DNA of 64,000 bases. It comes from Trebouxia sp. TZW2008 (Eukaryota; Chlorophyta; Trebouxiophyceae; Trebouxiales; Trebouxiaceae). Location of the stretch: contig BDIU01000161.1 of the NCBI GenBank assembly GCA_002118135.1, positions 1 through 64,000 of the forward strand, given 5' to 3'. The notes under the pieces were generated by a model. It was not told the origin of the DNA and searched no databases. It saw nothing but the letters and a program-made list of their open reading frames with translations. Below are positions 22,701 through 32,295 of the stretch, one piece after another. Made by a program: the position numbers and the translations under genes. The first letter of the stretch is position 1. Every line of letters begins with the position of its first letter.

Positions 22701-23805
22701 ATACTGCCAAAGCATGCATCATCTGCAATGGCAGTCTTGTTGACAGTCTCGCAAAGCAGCAAATTTGCAATGATTGGGATTTTGGCCATTTTCATGTTGA
22801 CCTCACGTCTGAGTCCATATCTGGGTCCATGCTGAGTGCCTTTTGCATGACCTCTTTAGTCCATAGTGTTCTTTCTACCATCTGCTATTCATGCTGACGC
22901 TTGCATGGCAGGTAGTGGGACACACCATACAAGAGCAGGGCATCAACAGCGCATATTCATGTGCGTTGGATTGTTTCAACTATCTTTGCCATCTGCTGTT
23001 CATGTCAATGCTTGCATTGCAGGTAGTTGGACACACCATACAAGAGCAGGGCATCAACAGCGCATGTGCTGAGCGCGTATTCCGCATAGACGTTGGCTTG
23101 TCCAAGGGCTGTGGCAATGGAGAGCCTGAGGTATGCTGTGACCAAAACGCCATCATCATATTGCATCATTTGCTCTCGTCATCTGGTCCATCATGCTGTG
23201 GCAATGAAGGCTGCTGTGACAGACGCACTGTCATTCTCTTACGTCATCTGCTCATGCCACTGATTGCGTCATGCCGTGCTTTTCTTGTGCCCCAGCTTTT
23301 TGTGATCGGCACATCTTCAGGGATCGCTTCTTGAGCTTCCTATGGTGTTGCGCGGCACTGTCAGGTTTTTGGCTGTCATGCTGCGTCTGCTTGTCATTGC
23401 TTGTGACAAGGCTATCTGTGTTGCGAAGCGTACGGCAAGCAAGACTCCGTGATTCACTTGTTCAGTTTGCACAGTAAAGCTTCTCTAGACAAAGCAGTCT
23501 GTCCTGAGGTATCGGAAATACTCAGTGCGTCCATTATCAGGAAGTAACGCCTTGTCAAGCCAACAACATGCAAGATGTGTGCTGCCTTGAATGCACACGC
23601 TACTAGCTGTTGTGACAGTGTGTGCTGTGTTCAGGTATTGGAGATCTTGAATGACTCCACAATCAGGAGGTTGCATGAGCCAAGGGCATTGAATCAGGGT
23701 GAGCCAAAGGCCCCTGACACCCCCCAGGGGGAGAGCATTCAACCCCCTACTACCCACCCCTGGCCAAAAGAGCAGCAGCAGCAGCCGATTGCCGTGAAGG
23801 CATAA
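19775..23805 (+). CDS. SLP: Shewanella-like (SLP) protein phosphatase, 5' incomplete
   Basis: Seven exons give 334 residues: 19775-19930, 20433-20651, 21287-21347, 21708-21828, 22479-22647, 23023-23130, 23635-23805. The PPP-type metallophosphatase motifs appear in order: I-G-D-L-H-G-D, G-D-Q-L-D-R-G, L-N-G-N-H-E, F-V-H-G-G and V-V-G-H-T. The metal ligands expected of the fold are therefore present. Family signatures include R-W-T-G-G in exon 1, A-A-L-Q-P-G-G, Y-G-L-E-R-I-N, A-V-V-W-A-R-E-Y-S, and V-G-L-S-K-G-C-G-N-G. SLPs are bacterial-like phosphatases found in plants, algae and some other eukaryotes, usually in plastid, mitochondrion or cytosol; the location here cannot be predicted because the N terminus is missing. 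The segment between exons 2 and 3 is shorter than I expect, so a small exon may hide between 20652 and 21286. The tail after L-E-I-L-N-D is Pro/Gln-rich. Confidence 0.93.
22912..22954 (+). repeat. acceptor-side partial copy of SLP exon 23023-23130
   Basis: A second TTGCATGGCAG acceptor followed by 43 bases nearly identical to the first 43 bases of exon 23023-23130 (V-V-G-H-T-I-Q-E-Q-G-I-N-S-A) lies 111 bases upstream of it. The similarity extends into the flanking intron (about 22871-22910 against 22982-23020). The copy then runs into intron sequence and has no obvious donor. Confidence 0.93.
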
Positions 23806-23956
23806 GCTGGTTGGAGGGGCGACTCAAACCCAGACTTCATGTTGTCTTTAGCCTACGGGTGCTCACCGCCAGCTACTTGAGCAACAGCAGCAGCCTATTG
23901 CTGTGAATGCATAAGTCAAGTTGGATGGGCGACTCGGAACCCAGACTTCATGTTGT
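23770..23956. repeat. direct repeat spanning the SLP stop codon
   Basis: The segment 23770-23845 holds the last SLP codons, the TAA stop and early 3' UTR. It recurs at 23879-23956 with about 85-90 percent identity by eye. The duplicate keeps the Gln-rich coding-like start, an equivalent stop, and 'cccagacttcatgttgt'. It is the terminal-exon version of the partial exon duplications seen in introns elsewhere in the window. Confidence 0.88.
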
Positions 23957-24458
23957 GCGAGGGGCAATGCAAATCCGTACTGAAACTCAGACTGAAGTCT
24001 CTGCCCTGCAACTGTGAAGTGTTTTCAGGCCCCATGCAGCACAAGGCCTCGAGGTTGACATGTTCAATGATCATAAGTCCTTCGGGACTTGATAACTATG
24101 ATTATAGTAATTGATATTATAGTATGGCGTGATTGTCCTAGCTTTGCAATCATTGAATGCTGCCTGCGAGCATCATGAAATTTTAAACACCAGCGAGACA
24201 CCACAGGCCTTTGTCAGTGACATAAATGAAGCGTCCTGCCTGCACCTGCTGTGCAATCGGCGCAGTTGCTTGCACACAAGGCAGTGGTACAACCTCTTCA
24301 TGTGCAGTGGATGCCTGTGAGGTAGTGATCACGCCTCAAGGTAATTGAAATTGAGTTCATGAAGTTGAGTTTGAAGTTGAGTGTCGCGACAACGCAGATC
24401 GATTGACCGATAAAGGTATGTTTGCAGGAAGCGATCAAGACCACTGCCGACAGCTCGG
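23957..24458. other. intergenic stretch with possible first exon of the next gene
   Basis: Mostly unassigned sequence between SLP and the small plus-strand gene. A short AT-rich tract lies near 24090-24125. A possible first exon ends at 24321 (ATG CCT GTG AG|gtagtg, ATG at about 24310) and would join in phase to an acceptor at about 24428. Confidence 0.35.
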
Positions 24459-24998
24459 ATGATGTTGCATCAGATGGCACAAGTTGCTAGGAGCACGGCC
24501 TCGCGCAGACGGCCAGCCATGGTCCGAGTGCTGGATGACATGTCTATGGGTGACTCGGGCGAGCTGGTGCTAACCGAGCGAGACTTTCCATATCACTATG
24601 TGAACATGGCTCACCCAGAGGATTACAAACCTATGCTGGAGCCTTTGCAGCCAGAGTTGTTTTACAATCGAAGAATAAGCCACTTCAAACTGCTGCTGAG
24701 GGCATCCTTTGCCCTTCCTGACAAGTGTTTTGTCCCGATGACATTCGTCTGCAACAGCGGAGCTCCTGGTGGTTATTACTTCAGTGAACAAGCATTGAAC
24801 ATGTTATCAGATGCGAAGAGGGTGAAAGAGGACGATCTGAACAACCTGTATTTGCAGACAGATCGTGGTAAGTTTGCAGTGACAGATACTCCTCAAAGAC
24901 ATCAGCCTGCCAACATCATAGGCCTCCGTCTTCTCGAGAAGTATGGCTTGATGATATCCGAGGTTCCCAGCTTCCAAAGCAACCTTGAGTCTTTCTAA
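24459..24998 (+). CDS. small protein with retropepsin-like fold signature, catalytic Asp replaced by Asn
   Basis: A 179-residue open frame starts M-M-L-H-Q and ends in E-S-F. Residues about 91-103 read F-V-P-M-T-F-V-C-N-S-G-A-P, which matches the active-site loop of retroviral-type aspartic proteases (hydrophobic run, D-S/T-G-A) except that Asn99 stands where the Asp should be (codon AAC at 24753-24755). Residues 151-168 read A-N-I-I-G-L-R-L-L-E-K-Y-G-L, matching the second conserved element of that fold. This is inference from motifs. An in-frame stretch upstream of the ATG begins after an acceptor-like TTTGCAG at 24422-24428, so one more exon may add M-P-V-R-K-R-S-R-P. A domesticated retroelement protease or a DDI1-like relative are both possible. 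No other pol domains were seen nearby. Confidence 0.6.
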   Translation: MMLHQMAQVARSTASRRRPAMVRVLDDMSMGDSGELVLTERDFPYHYVNMAHPEDYKPMLEPLQPELFYNRRISHFKLLLRASFALPDKCFVPMTFVCNSGAPGGYYFSEQALNMLSDAKRVKEDDLNNLYLQTDRGKFAVTDTPQRHQPANIIGLRLLEKYGLMISEVPSFQSNLESF

Positions 24999-25458
24999 TG
25001 AGGTCAAGACGATGAACTGTCAATGATGCTGTTGTTGCCGATATGATAGGAATTCAGTTTTTACTTCTGAAAATGTCTCAGTTTCATGCCCGCACGTACA
25101 TCAACAGTTCCTGCAGGATGACCAGAGGTCTCTGTAACACTAACAAATCTTATTGCTGTGACATGTGCACCAGAGCTTTATGTTGGGGCAGCGCTTTCAT
25201 GTGCATGTGATCTGTGCCAAGCTTAAGTGTATCGTCTGTGCACATCCTGGGGCCGCCGATACACACACTCATGTCTTCTATATAGTACTTCCATATAATG
25301 AATGGTATCAGTGAACGTTCAAACTGTCCAAAGCGAAACCTCAAGCTTGACACATGTCTGGCCTGCTCACTGCAGCCTGCATTGAATGCTGTACTCATGA
25401 CAAGTCCGGTCAAACCGTGGATGGTCATGGCTGGCAGCATTGCGTCAAGGTGCAGGGA
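24999..25458. other. convergent 3' flank
   Basis: The space between the plus-strand small gene and the minus-strand RRP3 stop. Open frames here are short and overlap on both strands. I see no exon chain, RNA gene or repeat. Confidence 0.5.
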
Positions 25459-28400
25459 TCACGATTTCCTCTGCTTGTTGGGGTTTCTGGCACCAGGCAC
25501 TGCATGTCTCTGAGCGTCGTCATCTGCGTGACCTTTACGCTTGCTGCCTTTGCGTTTCTCTGACTCACGCATCTGCACCATCACACAATCAGACCTGAGC
25601 CCCGTATTGCGGTCTGTGAAAGCAACAGCGCACAAACACAAAGCACCACATGGCATGAAACCTTTGCACTTTGAAACAAATTATGTTGACATTGTACTGT
25701 TCATGTACCCTGAACTATACAATGCAAACAAACTTACATAGGACCCAATGACCTGCATAAACAAGTGATGAAAGCAGACTTCCAAAACCAGGTGTCTAAT
25801 CTGTATGATAACATAGTGACCGTCACTTGGCGTCCTGTATACCGCATGAGCCTGAAAGTACACCACGCTCACCCTGCACAAAGGGCCGCAACCATCACTT
25901 GGCAGTCGAGACAACATATGGGTGTAAGTCACACCACGCTCACCCTGCAACACTGGGGCTGCAACTTGTCATTACTGATTCATTACGTGCATGATTTTCC
26001 TCTAAGTGGACTGACCTGCATGGTGGAGATGCGTTGCGCCTCTCCAACACGTTCCAACAGGAGCAGAACGGCCTCCTGATCTGATGGATACTCCTCCATC
26101 TTATGCCCAGTCAGCGCCTCAATCTTTTGGAACAGCTCAACATCATACTGAGTTACGATTGTCAAGGAGCGCCCAGACCTGCAACACAGTGCACACAAGC
26201 TATTGTCTGTACTGTATACCATCATAAGCTGGTGCCTGTCGGGCTGACCCCTCATTGGTCAAGCTTCTGCTGATTGCTGTTCTCAAAGCAGCAATCCAGG
26301 GCTATTTGTATAAACAGACGTTCCCGTTATGACGCCTAACGGCGAAGAGTTTCTTTCCCCTTTTCTGTTGCCTGTACTACAGGATATGCAGCATGCCTTC
26401 ACGCATCCTAATGATCCCAAACAACATCACTCCATCAAAAATCCATCAACACTTAGCTGCTTTGACAAGATGCTACTGATCATTAAGCAACAGAGATGCT
26501 GACTGAGTATGTTCACTCCCTTGCGCAAACACAAAGGCTGGCCAGGTAAGCACAGAACTTGCTGACTCAGGTCCTGAAGTGAGCACAGTGGCTCGCTTGA
26601 GGCAGCAAGAGGGGACCTAGTAAGCGCTCAGTTTGCTGAAGAAATTGATGTCCAACGGAAGATGATATCAGGTAGATGATCTCAGAGTGAAACGGATTCA
26701 AAATTGATGTGTCAGGGCAGAACAGGTGATGGCATGAAGGCAACAGGAGGCGGTCAGAGAGGAAAAATGGGTGAGTACGCAAAAGACAGAGGAGAAACAA
26801 AAAGCACTGACAGACTGCAGCACACCTGCCAGCTCTGACTTTTCTGCCAACCCTGTGGATCATGACCTTCCAATATACAAGCCAAACTGAGCAAGATACT
26901 TTTCTCAAAGGCGCAAAACAGTGTTGGGCAAGCAGGCAATTTTCCAACACAAGAGTGACAGACGACAGCGCACCTGCCAGCTCTGGCCGTTCTGCCCACT
27001 CTGTGGATGTAGTCCTTGGAGTTGGTGGGAACGTCATAGTTGACCACACAGTCCACTGCAGGAATGTCTAGCCCTCTGCTTGCCACATCTGCATATACAG
27101 CAGCTGATTAATGCTGCTTTTGCCTTTTTGTGCAGCGCATATGCAGCTATGCTCAGTGACATGCTTCACAATGCAAATGGTAGACCAATCCAGCTTCACG
27201 TCGGGCAACGCGTGTCTAAAATTCGAAGCTGGAGCATCAAATACCTTATTGTAATGCTGGACACAAGCTGATTTGCCAAGGCAGGACTTCAGGTGCACAC
27301 ATCTAGCGCATGGGCCAGAGTGTGTACTCTATTATGCTCAGTTATCTTACCTGTAGCAACCAGTATGCTGCGCTCTCCTGCCTTAAATTTGTTGAGGGCG
27401 CCAATGCGCTTGGCCTGAGCCATCTGACCATGAATTGGGATGGCATCAAAGCCCAGGTTACGCAGCATGAGAGCCATTTTGCGAGTGTTGTCACAAGTGC
27501 GTGTGAAGATCATGAAAGTGGCACCAGCCAGCTCTGTCAAGTAAAAGGCCAAGTAGCAGTCCTGCAGCACCACTACACATGTTGGGCTTCTAAACTGCTG
27601 ACAGCCCTGTCAATGCAGAGCTCAGCAGTTTATCCACTGCAGGCTTTTTCAAAAGCTTGTGCAGGGCCCAAGTCTTGAAAAGCGCCCTGGAAAGCTTCCT
27701 TATCGTGCAGGCAGGAGGGTCATGCATGTCCTGAACTGCTGTTTGTCTCGATACAAGTCATGATCTGCTTCATATTGCAGGACAGCTGTGCAGTCTGTGC
27801 ACGCCTTGCACCTGGCAGGTGTTTAGGACGCTATACGTACCTTGTATTTGGCAGGTATGAAGAGGTATTGCTGGCGCAGGGTGTCAACAGTGGAATACTT
27901 GGTGGCCACCTCCACCTTGACAGGGTCCACCAGGCAGGCTCGCTGCAGCTTGGCAACCTTGTTGGTCATAGTGGCACTGAACAGCTGTGTCCTCCTCTCC
28001 TACAGCATGACATACAACATCAGCCCAAAGTGGTTGTCCTAACATAGGCTGTTGTATTGTTCACAGAGTCACTGGAAAAGCCATGCTTGCTGCAGCTGAG
28101 CCATCTTTTCTGATCATCCTCCATTGATGACACGCTTGGGCAGCAGTCCATTGTCCATTGCCAAAGCAAAAGACATGCGGGCTGAGCTTGCTGCATGTTG
28201 ATGGCAATAACAATCACATCAAGTAATACATAGGGTACAAGCTTGCAAAGGTGCTAGGAGCATGTGTGGCCTACCTTGGGGATCGCTTTGAGGATCTGAT
28301 CAATCTCCTGCTCAAAGTCCATGTTCAGCAGCCTGTCAGCTTCATCCAGAACCAAGTGCTTCAACAGCTTCAGACTGAATCCCTACAAATGAACTGATGG

Positions 28401-29614
28401 TCAGTTCTTGCCAGCACACGATGGCAGCAACCTCGGGCTGCAGCAGTGACAAAGATACCCATGATGGTGCTCAAAGACAATCACTTTTAATTTCTTGTAT
28501 TGTAGTCTTACAGTCATACATCGTCGCCTGTTGTTGTAGTCTTACACTGGTGCATCGTAGCCTTGCAAACAAGTGTAGCTTGAGACATGATCTTCACATA
28601 AGCACCCATTAGAGGCAGCAATACGCAAGCCCTCTGCCAACGTGACTGTGTGCTAGTTGACCTGTGAATGAGATCAAGACCTGAGGACAAACAAACAAGG
28701 CATCGCACCAACAAGATATCACACCGACAAGATGTCGGACCAACCAAACCTCACACCAACATGACATTAATGTCATTGCTGGCAGCATGGGCAGCACTGC
28801 TTGTGGTGCACAGTGCTGTAGCTTGTCGGTAAGCAGAAACGATCACCTTGGTGTTAGATAGATGATCCACAACTCTGCCGGGGGTGCCCACAATGACATG
28901 TGGCCGCTTCCCAAGGGCTATAGCTTGAGCCATCATGTCAATACCACCAACAAGCACGGCACACTTCACACCAATGCCCGAGCCAAGCGCTTCAAACTGC
29001 TCTGCAATCTGGATCGCCAGCTCTCTGGTGGGAGATAGAGCCATGGCATAGAGAGCTTGCGGTTTCTTCAACAACCCCTGCAATGTTGCAAATTTGATTC
29101 AGAGACGGCAGGCAGCCAGTGATGAAGAGTCAGAAACAACCATTTGGCAGAACAGCATGGAGAGGCGTTTCTGTAACAACCCAACAATGTAGCAACTTTG
29201 AGCTGCAAAAGTCGCAAGCAGTTGGTTGGATACCATCAGCAGCAGTGGTTTGACGAAATGGCGCTGGACATGCTGTGACAATGCATGTCTTGTGAGGAGG
29301 AGTGTACCTCTAGGATTGGTAGCGCAAAGGCACCAGTCTTGCCAGACCCAGTCTGTGCCAGCCCTATGATGTCACGGTCTGCAACACAAGACCTGTCAGA
29401 TGCAAGCAGACTTCGATTAGCCTTAAAGCCTTGAGTCTATGTGCCTCGCCACAATACCTTGCAGAAGGTGCGGTATGGCCTGAGCTTGAATGCTGCTGGG
29501 AGACTTCCAGCCAAGATTCGCTGCTGCTTCCGCCAGCTGACGGCAGACGCCGAGCTCCTCAAAAGCTGCGATGGCCTTGTCATTTTCTGCTGGTGTGAGA
29601 GGAGCAACAACCAT
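25459..29614 (-). CDS. RRP3: DEAD-box RNA helicase RRP3/DDX47
   Basis: Nine exons give 442 residues: 29458-29614, 29308-29378, 28847-29077, 28275-28382, 27841-27999, 27351-27561, 26974-27088, 26016-26178, 25459-25572. Motifs appear in order: Q-motif region [22 protein letters not shown] (I), P-T-R-E-L-A-I-Q (Ia), T-P-G-R-V-V-D-H-L (Ib), D-E-A-D (II), S-A-T (III), M-I-F-T-R-T (IV), [10 protein letters not shown] (V), [10 protein letters not shown] (VI). The G-G-I-D-M-M-A-Q and [12 protein letters not shown] segments place it in the RRP3/DDX47 group, which acts in the nucleolus in early 18S pre-rRNA processing. The C-terminal tail is Lys/Arg-rich. The ATG at 29614 is chosen because an in-frame stop lies a short way upstream and it precedes the conserved F-E-E-L-G-V. 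It diverges from the Fic gene. Confidence 0.97.
26826..26866 (-). repeat. donor-side partial copy of RRP3 motif VI exon
   Basis: About 108 bases past the donor of exon 26974-27088, on its downstream side, 41 bases repeat its last codons: [11 protein letters not shown] followed by a gtgtgc donor, against [11 protein letters not shown] followed by gtgcgc in the true exon. The upstream half of the exon, including motif V, is not copied. A shorter acceptor-side copy of exon 28847-29077 lies near 29164-29206. Confidence 0.9.
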
Positions 29615-30128
29615 GCAGCTGCGGGTATGTGGTTTGCCAAGCTGCACCAGCTGACGGAGGAAGTGGTCACAAGTCTAGCTAATTTGCTGTCTCAGCAACG
29701 GCTATTTGCGCCGCTAGATAAGTTGCAAGCCGCAGGGAACCGCAGCTTCTGCTGTTTCCGACGTCGTTGTCGGTGGCAAGCGGACTTGAGGAGGCCGCAG
29801 AGGGTAAACGACGGTCCCCAACTGTGCCTGTAGACGCAAAAGATGCGCAATGAACGCCGAAGCTGGAAAGCAGATTTGCGCAGCAATGCTCGCCGAGGAA
29901 GCGCGACAAATGCTGTGCCGCGCGATACACTGGACCGCAGGTATTTAGTCAGCGGTCTTTTAGGTCACGGAAGGGGTCTGTGAAAGAACGCTAAATATAG
30001 CAAAGCTTCTTCTTCTCATGGAGAAGAAGTTTCAGGTCTGACGTCTCGCTGTTGGAAGAATTCCAGTGCCTGACTGCAAGCGACGGCCTCTAGGCCATTC
30101 TGTCTCTGTCGAGGGTGTTTCTGTGAGA
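29615..30128. promoter_or_regulatory. divergent promoter region between RRP3 and Fic
   Basis: About 514 bases separate the start codons of RRP3 (minus) and the Fic gene (plus), so both promoters must lie here. Near 30001-30030 a short palindrome (cttcttctc atgg gagaagaag) could form a hairpin. No TATA box is obvious. Open frames here are short and show no family signature. Confidence 0.5.
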
Positions 30129-31711
30129 ATGGCTACGTCCAGGGTTTCGAGCGAAGTTGACGAGTGGTTCAGAAACGAAACTGTGACTAGGAGGCCACAA
30201 GGTTGGTAGCAGAAGTATCTAGCTTCATGCTGAACTAGGAGGACTGTCTTACAAAGCTTGTTTGCAGGCGCCTCACTGAAGGTTTTTGAGGGTGACTTCA
30301 ACCTTCTGGACTTTTGCCCCACCGATGACCCAGCGTGGAGGCAAGGCACGGCTTTGCCACGCACGAGAGAAATGGTGCACTTGAGGCGGTGGGCGGAGCA
30401 GTACAGCAGCTCCTCTGTAGCAGCTGCGGTCCTGCCCGCCTTTCAAAGGCACCTTGCCGGACGTTCCATCTTTTTTAACAACAAAGCCGAGGTGCTTAGA
30501 CCTGGCTGTTGTCATGATTTGCTGCTCAGCTGTTTGGATCTTATGTTCTGACAGGCTGACATAACTCACTGAAATAGCCCTTAAAGTCATGCTGCACCTG
30601 TAGGGCACAGGGCTAGAGAATGAAGGGGACACACAGAGGCTTCTCATAGAAGCCTGTTTAGATTTGCCCGACAAAAAGAGCAAAGAAGTTTTGCAAATGC
30701 ATGAGGCCATGTGATTCCTACAAAAGACTAGACTTGACAGACTTCAGCAGGGTAGCACGTCAGCTGAGAGCATTCTTATCACTCCAGAAATGGTGTTGAG
30801 AGCCCACACCATTCTCACGACAGACCTTGTTGAGCGGCCTGGGCAGCTACGGGAGGACGACTCATATGCTGGAGTGCCAAGCGGTGGCAAATTTTATTAT
30901 GACCCACCCCATCTGATTCCTTCTAGCTTCAACACAACCTTAGAGCTATACAATGCTTTACTTTCTGATGTGGCTGACAAATGGGACACTTTGCACAGCA
31001 CAACAGCTTTGTACAATCTTGCTGCTCTGCTATTTGTTCAGCTGATAACTGTTCACCCCTTTGATGATGGCAATGGGAGGACGCTTAGGTTATTGGCAAA
31101 CTTTGTATTGAGTGCTATCACACCTTTCCCAATACCAGCATACGTTGAGGATGGCATTAGGACGCGCCGCACCTACATTGATGCTATCATGGCCGCCCGC
31201 AACCTGGCAGACGTCACGCTAACACGAGTCAAACCCCCTGAAGACCTTGCAGCTCTCTTCATTGAGTCGGCTTGGCAAAGCTGGCAGGAGCTGATGACCT
31301 GGGTGGACAGGTACAAATGTTGCTTTACACCTCTTGATGTGCAGTGTACCTTGCATGTCTGCCTAGTCATGCAATGTCATCAGATGTGACGATGCAAAAA
31401 GTCCGGTAGTTTGATTTGACGTGCTGTTTGTTCACTGTTGTCATGCTTGTAGGTCTTCAATCCTAGAGAGTCTACGTGGGAAGTTGTTGGCTAGTACCTT
31501 TTCTCCAAGTCACTACACACGTTTGAAAGATATTGGTTTGTCAGCTCAAGAAAAAGAGGCAGAAATTGCTACCATCCAGCAAGCCATTGATGATGCAAAG
31601 AGGGAAGCCACAGATATCAAGCCTGGCCATGCTCATGATATTGTTGTGAGCCTAGCTAGAAACACTTTTGCAACAGTCACCTTGTTGAAGCCCAGGAATG
31701 CCCATGGGTAA
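30129..31711 (+). CDS. Fic-domain protein (AMP/nucleotidyl transferase)
   Basis: Five exons give 405 residues: 30129-30201, 30268-30491, 30604-30710, 30756-31310, 31453-31711. The catalytic Fic motif reads H-P-F-D-D-G-N-G-R-T-L-R (near residue 234), matching the canonical HPFx(D/E)GNGRxxR with the catalytic His and both Arg. About 135 residues upstream, across the exon 2/3 junction, F-N-N-K-A-E-G fits the position of the inhibitory motif (S/T)xxxE(G/N), with Asn at the first position; this would be an autoinhibited class II Fic protein. A flap-like segment with Y-A-G-V-P-S-G precedes the Fic motif. Fic enzymes transfer AMP or other phosphate-containing groups to target proteins. No membrane or TPR segment was seen, unlike animal FICD. 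Introns throughout make bacterial contamination unlikely. The 3' end could instead splice at CAT GG|gtaagc to 31891 and end in P-L-L-C-I-L. Confidence 0.94.
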
Positions 31712-31934
31712 GCAATTGTGATGGTCTTGTCGATTTACATGTGATAATGAACGCGTCGCGTCCAAGCAACACCAATTATTGATTGGCTTGCCTGGCATGA
31801 TCATACGCCTATCCATTTCGTCTATGCACTAGACTTGTGCAGATTGGCTTATGGGGTGGACATGTTGGTTGCTTGTCTTGCATTTTGCAGACCGCTGCTG
31901 TGCATTCTGTAAGCAGGAGATTGAATGGCAAGAG

Positions 31935-32295
31935 TGTAACGGGTTGATAGCCTTGGAAAGGCGCTCGTTGACACTTAGTGCACAATCCCTTTTGTTACAG
32001 TGGTTTCGGACGCCTGTGCCTGCCGCTCGGCGTAGCGCTTAGGACCTAAGAAAGCCTACTCGCAGGTTCGAGTCTAGCTTTGGGAAAAACAAAAATGGGG
32101 ACCTTTCGTCTCTCAGCCGGAGGCGTTTAGGGGTTCACCGGCGCAGCCTTGCCTACTGGCCGGCCAGTCATCGGCAGCCTTGCCCACTGCGATGCGAACG
32201 CCCGAGATGCGTGCTTGGAGGGGGGGAGAATGTAACGGGTTGATAGCCTTGGAAAGGCGCTCGTTGACACTTAGTGCACAACCCCTTTTGTTACA
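31935..32295. mobile_element. intact TRIM (miniature LTR retrotransposon)
   Basis: A 361-base element has all hallmarks of a non-coding LTR retroelement. Its terminal repeats are 65 bases (31935-31999 and 32231-32295), start TG and end CA with a 6-base inverted end (tgtaac/gttaca), and differ at one base. A 5-base target duplication, aagag, flanks it (31930-31934 and 32296-32300). A primer-binding-like tggtttcgga follows the left repeat at 32001-32010, and a polypurine tract ggagggggggagaa lies directly before the right repeat (32217-32230). The 231-base interior has no open frame of note but includes a GGTTCGAGTCT box near 32065 resembling a tRNA B box. It lies about 220 bases past the Fic stop, probably in its 3' UTR or flank. 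It needs enzymes from another element. Confidence 0.95.

Noticed and set aside
24459..24998. Complete retrotransposon around the retropepsin-like gene
   Set aside because: No reverse transcriptase, integrase, LTRs or target duplication were found nearby.
30129..31711. Fic gene as bacterial contamination or a toxin-antitoxin module
   Set aside because: Five exons with matching phases lie in the middle of eukaryotic genes and there is no antitoxin gene beside it.
32000..32090. tRNA gene inside the TRIM
   Set aside because: A B-box match exists, but no acceptor, D or seven-base anticodon loop could be paired.
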